A stretch of 64,000 nt of DNA from Sandaracinaceae bacterium (GTDB lineage: Bacteria > Myxococcota_A > Polyangia > Polyangiales > Sandaracinaceae). Of this stretch, positions 59,452 through 64,000 are shown in pieces (positions within the stretch are counted from its first letter, which is position 1; every line of letters begins with the position of its first letter). The notes under the pieces are model-generated. The model was not told where the DNA came from. It did not search any database and was given only the letters and a program-made list of their open reading frames with translations. A program made the position numbers and the translations under genes. The stretch spans positions 1 to 64,000 of the forward strand of contig JAVJQK010000109.1 of the NCBI GenBank assembly GCA_040218145.1. The letters are read 5' to 3'.

Positions 59452-62166
59452 GTGCGAGAGCAGCTGATCGTCTGGCATCGCTGGCTGCCTCCGCGCGAAG
59501 AGGGCGGGGCGCAGCTCGAGCGCGTCTCCGCCTGGCGCCGCGAGGTCGAGGCGCGCTTCGAGGTGGTGGGCGGACGGCTGCTCGGGAGCCTCGGCGCGAG
59601 CCTGGCCGCGCGCTTCGATCCGGAGGAGACCGTCGACGTGCTCGGGCAGTGCCTCGAGCTGCTCGCGGCCGCGGACGCGCGCGAGATCGACGTGTGCTTC
59701 GGGGTCGCGGTGGGCCCGGTGCGCGAGCTGGACCACGGCGTGGTGAGCCCCGCCATCGAGCTGGCGCAGCTGCTCGCCAACCGCGCGCGGCCCGGCGAGC
59801 TGGTGCTCGACCCATCGGCGCGCGACCTCGCGTCGGAGGATCTGCTGATGGGCCGGCAGGTCGCGGCGGGCGCGGGCGCGCCCCGCGGCACGACGGTGGA
59901 CCGCGCGCACCCGCGGCGCAGCGACAACGCGGACGCCATCGCGGAGCTGCGCCCGCCCAGCATGCCCCCCATCGCGCGATCGCTGAAGCACGAGATCGAG
60001 CGCGCCCTGACCGCGGGGGAGTGCCGCACGTTCATCCTCCGCGGCCCGGTCGGGGGCGGCGCGACCGAGCTGCTCGCCGATCTCGAGCCGCCCCAGGAGC
60101 GCGGGCGCATGTTGCGGATCGGCGCCGCGCCCGGCGGCATGGCGCCGCTCGCGAGCCTGCGGCTCGGGCTCCTGCGCCGCTTCGGGACGCCGCTCCAGGT
60201 GAAGCAGGCGCTCTCCGGGGCGGGCGCGACACCCGGCGGCGCGCGCGTCCTGGCCCGCGTGGCGGCGGGCGAGCTGGTCCCGCTCTCGACCCTCTCGGAC
60301 GGCCTCGTCGAGCTGCTCGAGGCGGAGCGCGCGCAGGGCCGGCGCTCGTGGCTCGTGCTCAGCCCGCTGAGCCTTGTCGACGGCGCCACCCTCGGCGCGC
60401 TGCTCGAGGCCCGGCGCCGCGGCGGCGACTTCGTCCTCTTCGGCCGCTACCCCATGGACCTCCCGCTGCCTCGTCCGCTCGCGGAGCTCGACGAGCCGCT
60501 GAGCGAGCTGACCCTGCCGCCGCTCAAGACCTCCGACGCCCGGGTGGTGGCCGAGGCCGTGCTCGGGGATCGCACCGACGGCGACGTCGCGCGGCGCGTG
60601 GCGGTGCTCGGCGGCGACACGGTGCTCGGGGTCGTCGAGGCGGCCCGCACGCTCATCGCCACCGGAGAGCTGGTCCGCGAGGGCGAGGGGTTCGTCTGGC
60701 GCGCGGGACCGCGCAAGGGCGCCGACGCCGCCAGCACCCAAGAGCTGCTGACCAAGCGCCTCGAGCTGCTGGACGCGAGCGCGCGGCGGGTCCTCGAGGC
60801 GCTCTGTGTGGTGCCCGACGGCTCGCTCCGCGGCCTGCTGCAGGAGGTGGCGAGCCTGGACGGAATCGCCGAAGCGCAGTTCGACGAGAGCCTCCGGCTG
60901 CTCGAGAAGGAGGCGCTCGCGCGCGGCGACGAGCGCCCTCGGCCCGCGTCGAGCCTGCTCCGCTGGAGCGTGTTGAGCCTGGTCCCCCCCGCGCGGGCGA
61001 TGGAGCTGCACCGGTTCGTCGGAGAGGCGCTCCGCAGCCGCGCCGAGGCGGAGCCGCCGCTGCGGGCGGAGCTCGGCTTCTACCTGGTGGAGGGCGGCCT
61101 CGACGAGGAGGGACGCCAGGCGATCACCGAGGTGATCGAGTCGACGCTCGCGGCCGGCTACGAGCGCGCGGCCCGTCAGCTGTCGGGGTGGCTCGCGGCC
61201 GTGAAGACCCGCCGGGAGGAGGCCGCGCGAGGTCAGCGCGCGACGCCCGTGCCGCCGCCCCCCGAGGCGCTCGAGGAGGGGCCTCCGTCGAGCGAGATCT
61301 CGCTGGACGAGCTCCTGGAGGAGGCCGCAGCCGCGGCGCCCCGGCCGCCACCGCCTCCGCCTCCCGCGCCTCCGCCGCCCGCGTCGCGCGCCGCCGTCGC
61401 GCTGATGAGCGCCCCCGCGGATCCGCCCGAGGACACGCTCGTGCTGGACGACCTCGGCGGGCTGGAGGGGCAGCTTCGGGCGCCGCCCGTCCCTGCCGAC
61501 TCCGTCGGCCTCGAGCCGGTGGGTCCCGCCGCGAGCGAGCTCGAGTTCATGGACGACGTGGACGCGTTGCTCGAGGAGGCCGTCGACGCGGAGCTCTTCG
61601 ACGACGGCGTGGGCACGACGCCCGGGCTCCTGCACGCCGCTGTTCCCTCGGAGACGGGGCCTTCGGAGCCGGCCCTCTCGCAGACGATGGAGGACATGCC
61701 GAGCGAGCGGACCAGCGTCACCCCGGCCCCCGTCCGTTCGTTCGTGGAGGAGGCGGTCCGCGCCTTCCGGGAGCGCGACTTCGAGGCGCTCGAGGCCACC
61801 ATCGGCCGCGCCATCGCCGACGGCGGCGATCTCGGCGCGGTCGGGCGGGTGCGGGCGGTTGCGGAGCTGGCCCGCGGAGACCTCGAGGCGGCCCGCGGCG
61901 CGCTCCGAGAGGCGCGGGAGCGAGGACGCGACGCTCCGTCGTCGCGGGCTCGCTCCTTGCTCGCGGAGGCGCTGCTCGATCTCCGGGCCGGCGAGCCGAT
62001 GCGTGGCGTCCGGGGCGGCCTCGCGGCCCTGGCCGTCTCCCGCACCCTCTCGGATCCCCGCGGCGAGAGCGCCGCGCTTCACACCCTCGCCGCCTGTTTC
62101 CGGGCGCTCGGCCGCGACGAGGAGGCCGCGGGCCTCGACGCAGCGCGGCCACAGCCAGCCGAATAG
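59452..62166 (+). CDS. Large regulatory protein: cyclase-like, degenerate NTPase and TPR regions
   Basis: 904 residues, GTG start. The N-terminal 140 residues resemble a degenerate class III nucleotide cyclase domain (VGGRLLGSLGASLAARFDPE, EIDVCFGVAVGPVRELDHGV, ELAQLLANRARPGELVLDPS). Catalytic aspartates are not conserved. The next 300 residues resemble a STAND/AAA ATPase (ILRGPVGGGATELLADLEPP, LVLSPLSLVDGATLGALLEA), but the P-loop reads GPVGGGAT, without the essential Lys. After a Pro/Glu-rich linker (about 585-740) the C-terminal 160 residues are TPR-like. It is probably a non-catalytic scaffold or sensor in one transcript with pspA. Confidence 0.65.
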   Translation: MREQLIVWHRWLPPREEGGAQLERVSAWRREVEARFEVVGGRLLGSLGASLAARFDPEETVDVLGQCLELLAAADAREIDVCFGVAVGPVRELDHGVVSPAIELAQLLANRARPGELVLDPSARDLASEDLLMGRQVAAGAGAPRGTTVDRAHPRRSDNADAIAELRPPSMPPIARSLKHEIERALTAGECRTFILRGPVGGGATELLADLEPPQERGRMLRIGAAPGGMAPLASLRLGLLRRFGTPLQVKQALSGAGATPGGARVLARVAAGELVPLSTLSDGLVELLEAERAQGRRSWLVLSPLSLVDGATLGALLEARRRGGDFVLFGRYPMDLPLPRPLAELDEPLSELTLPPLKTSDARVVAEAVLGDRTDGDVARRVAVLGGDTVLGVVEAARTLIATGELVREGEGFVWRAGPRKGADAASTQELLTKRLELLDASARRVLEALCVVPDGSLRGLLQEVASLDGIAEAQFDESLRLLEKEALARGDERPRPASSLLRWSVLSLVPPARAMELHRFVGEALRSRAEAEPPLRAELGFYLVEGGLDEEGRQAITEVIESTLAAGYERAARQLSGWLAAVKTRREEAARGQRATPVPPPPEALEEGPPSSEISLDELLEEAAAAAPRPPPPPPPAPPPPASRAAVALMSAPADPPEDTLVLDDLGGLEGQLRAPPVPADSVGLEPVGPAASELEFMDDVDALLEEAVDAELFDDGVGTTPGLLHAAVPSETGPSEPALSQTMEDMPSERTSVTPAPVRSFVEEAVRAFRERDFEALEATIGRAIADGGDLGAVGRVRAVAELARGDLEAARGALREARERGRDAPSSRARSLLAEALLDLRAGEPMRGVRGGLAALAVSRTLSDPRGESAALHTLAACFRALGRDEEAAGLDAARPQPAE

Positions 62167-62196
62167 CCGATAGATTTCATGGCGTTCAGCGTCGGT

Positions 62197-62211
62197 GTAC
62201 CAACCTGGTAC
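62197..62211. promoter_or_regulatory. Short palindrome, possible operator
   Basis: GTACCAACCTGGTAC has 6-bp perfect arms around a 3-bp centre. It lies about 205 bp upstream of the KamA-family gene and 30 bp after the large scaffold gene. No -35/-10 pair is convincing around it. The 249-bp gap 62167-62415 shows no gene. Confidence 0.3.
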
Positions 62212-62415
62212 GGCGCTTGATCGGGCGGCCTCGTCCACTTATGGTTACCCTCCGGGCCAGCCCTCGGGCTGCCCAAGGCCCCCTCCGACCCCGCAGCGAT
62301 CGCCACCCCCCTTTCGGCATCCTCGGGTCTCGACCGGGTCGCTCCTCACCTTCCCCTCGGGTCGCCCCCTCGGTGCGATCTCGCAGGCACACGTGCAACC
62401 CCTCCCGGAGAGTCG

Positions 62416-63801
62416 ATGAACGGTTCGTTCCCTGCTCGGAAGCTCGAGATCTACAACTTCAATCGCATGGACGCGATCCCGCAGCTCGCGAAGCTGCCCG
62501 CGGCGCAGCGCGACGCGATGAAGGCGGTCGCCGCGGTCCTCCCGTTCAAGGTCAACCAGTACGTGCTCGAGGAGCTGATCGACTGGGACCGCGTCCCGGA
62601 CGACCCGATGTTCCGGCTGACCTTCCCCCAGCGCGGCATGCTGGCCGACGACGACTTCGCGGCGATGCTGAAGCTCGTGAAGGGCGGCGCCTCGAAGAAG
62701 GAGCTCGTCGCGGCCGCGCGTCCGATCCAGATGCGCCTCAACCCGCACCCCGCGGGGCAGCTGGCGCACAACGTCCCGGACGCGGAGGGAGAGCCGCTCT
62801 CGGGGATGCAGCACAAGTATCGCGAGACGGTGCTCTTCTTCCCGACGCAGGGTCAGACCTGTCACAGCTACTGCACCTACTGCTTCCGCTGGGCGCAGTT
62901 CGTGGGGCTCGAGGACCTGAAGTTCGCGAGCAAGGAGCCCGAGCGGCTCGCCGAATACGTGCGCGCCCACCCCGAGGTGACGAGCGTGCTGTTCACCGGG
63001 GGCGACCCGATGGTGATGAAGACCAAGATCTTTCGCCGCTACGTCGAGCCGCTCCTCGAGATCGAGCACGTCCAGAGCATCCGCATCGGCACCAAGGCGC
63101 TCGCCTACTGGCCGCAGCGCTTCGTCGCGGGTGAGGACGCCGACGCGCTCATGCGGCTCTTCGAGGAGATCACCCAGGCGGGCAAGCACGTGGCGGTGAT
63201 GGGGCACTACAGCCACTGGAAGGAGCTCTCCACGCCGATCGCGGAGGAGGCGGTGCGCCGCTGCCGGAGCGCCGGCGCGACCGTGCGAACGCAAGCCCCG
63301 CTGATCCGCCACGTCAACGACGACCCGCAGATCTGGAACCGGATGTGGCGGACGCAGCTGCGGCTCGGCGCGGTCCCGTACTACTTCTTCGTCGAGCGCG
63401 ACACCGGGCCCAAGCAGTACTTCGAGGTCCCGCTCGCGCGCGCGCTCGAGATCTACGAAGGCGCCTACCGGAACATCTCCGGTCTCGGCCGGACGGCGCG
63501 CGGACCGAGCATGAGCTGCACGCCGGGCAAGGTGCTCGTCGACGGCGTGGCCGAGGTGGCGGGTGAGAAGGTCTTCGTCCTCAAGATGCTCCAGGCGCGG
63601 GATCCGAGCTGGGTCAACCGGCCGTTCTTCGCGCGCTTCGACCCGAACGCGACGTGGATGAACGACCTCAAGCCCGCCTTCGGGCAGAGCGAGTTCTTCT
63701 GGGAGGCGCCGCTCCGGGAGCTGCTGGCGTCCAAGAGCTGGCGCAAGAACGACTCGGGCGAGGTCCACCTCACGAGCTTCGGGCCCGTCGACGCGGAGTA
63801 G
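62416..63801 (+). CDS. KamA-family radical SAM enzyme (lysine 2,3-aminomutase-like)
   Basis: 461 residues with GGAGAG five bases before the ATG. The radical-SAM cluster motif is C149-x3-C153-x2-C156 in TCHSYCTYCFRWAQF. LLFTGGDPM-like SVLFTGGDPMVMKTKIF, IRIGTKALAYWPQRF, VRTQAPLIRHVNDDP and LGAVPYYFFVERDTG are KamA features. KamA enzymes use SAM and PLP to move an amino group on lysine or related amino acids. In this protein the PLP-lysine region of true KamA (near the C-terminus) is not clearly recognisable, and the C-terminus is longer. Another substrate, as in EpmB or glutamate 2,3-aminomutase, is therefore possible. Confidence 0.82.
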   Translation: MNGSFPARKLEIYNFNRMDAIPQLAKLPAAQRDAMKAVAAVLPFKVNQYVLEELIDWDRVPDDPMFRLTFPQRGMLADDDFAAMLKLVKGGASKKELVAAARPIQMRLNPHPAGQLAHNVPDAEGEPLSGMQHKYRETVLFFPTQGQTCHSYCTYCFRWAQFVGLEDLKFASKEPERLAEYVRAHPEVTSVLFTGGDPMVMKTKIFRRYVEPLLEIEHVQSIRIGTKALAYWPQRFVAGEDADALMRLFEEITQAGKHVAVMGHYSHWKELSTPIAEEAVRRCRSAGATVRTQAPLIRHVNDDPQIWNRMWRTQLRLGAVPYYFFVERDTGPKQYFEVPLARALEIYEGAYRNISGLGRTARGPSMSCTPGKVLVDGVAEVAGEKVFVLKMLQARDPSWVNRPFFARFDPNATWMNDLKPAFGQSEFFWEAPLRELLASKSWRKNDSGEVHLTSFGPVDAE

Positions 63802-63844
63802 CCGTCCGTTCGACGGCGCGCCCCGCTCGTCGTACGACCCACGG

Positions 63845-64000
63845 GTGCGCCTCGTCGTTCTCCTGAGCGGGCTCGCGGTGGCCCTCCCCGGCTGCGCCGA
63901 TCGGTGCGCGGACCTCCCGGACACGCCGTCGCTGTCGATCGGCGGCGCGCCGGTCGACGGCGACCGCTTCGAGCCCTTCGCCGACGGCGCCGACCGCGCG
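63845..64000 (+). CDS. Lipoprotein, 5' part only
   Basis: A GTG at 63845 opens a frame that runs off the window end (52 codons seen). It gives a short basic N-terminus, a hydrophobic run (LVVLLSGLAVAL) and a lipobox LPGC, then ADRCADLPDTPSLSIGG. This is the lipoprotein pattern seen throughout the window. The mature domain is outside the window. Confidence 0.6.
   Translation, partial: MRLVVLLSGLAVALPGCADRCADLPDTPSLSIGGAPVDGDRFEPFADGADRA

Noticed and set aside
59263-62238. 991-codon minus-strand frame opposite the PspA partner
   Set aside because: Antisense shadow; the plus-strand protein has clear domain order and follows pspA closely.

Overview
The window is about 70% G+C chromosomal DNA of a Gram-negative bacterium. 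It looks like a Myxococcota member of the Sandaracinus/Polyangiales type. The pointers are many lipoproteins with Asp/Ala/Gly-rich linkers after the lipobox, three proteins with an AgmX/TonB-like C-terminal domain, an RCC1-repeat lipoprotein, a MopE-type metal-binding motif protein, a eukaryote-like Ser/Thr kinase with a C-terminal membrane anchor, and frequent 4-nt start/stop overlaps. This assignment is inferred from gene content; no rRNA is present.

Region 1 (1-11.9 kb) is a repeat-laden accessory region. A few intact genes (HU-arm protein, RCC1 lipoprotein, three further lipoproteins, an AgmX-type protein, a Skp-like lipoprotein, a pectate-lyase-like lipoprotein) sit among gene remnants: a propeller piece, a serpin C-terminus, a possible cysteine-protease piece, a frameshifted IS21-type istB, an IS91-type transposase end and others. 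At least five families of short interspersed repeats occur: R1 (three copies, 25-bp inverted arms around a constant 35-nt loop), H2 (one 29-bp-stem hairpin), R2 (two copies, each at the 3' end of a minus-strand gene), R3 (three copies in one orientation, two of them abutting coding remnants) and R4 (two copies).

Region 2 (11.9-25.1 kb) is mostly housekeeping: SDR plus a FolB-cupin fusion, an aminotransferase, Uma2 and Ser/Thr kinase, Dam-type methylase, TatD, a tRNA-like gene with initiator-type acceptor and anticodon stems but an abnormal anticodon loop, an Mla-type lipid transport operon (permease, MopE-type lipoprotein, ATPase), then alr-thiS-thiG-thiE.

Region 3 (25.1-45.7 kb) holds a signal peptidase I homologue lacking its catalytic Ser and Lys, a YbjN-like protein, an outer-membrane protein with a 100-residue Asp/Ala tract, M28 peptidase, purQ-purL, a Spo0M-propeller fusion, smc-GST, an AgmX-like protein, a 2-Cys peroxiredoxin with its terminator, a GNAT/SurA-N/UPF0158 cluster and glpK.

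Region 4 (45.7-64 kb) holds a translationally coupled tripartite heavy-metal-type RND efflux operon (outer-membrane factor, adaptor, pump) divergent from a membrane-anchored LuxR-type regulator, a TPR protein, an FAD-linked oxidase preceded by a Bor-like lipoprotein, a sugar-nucleotide epimerase, pspA followed by a large protein with a degenerate P-loop, and a KamA-family radical SAM enzyme. The window ends inside a lipoprotein gene.
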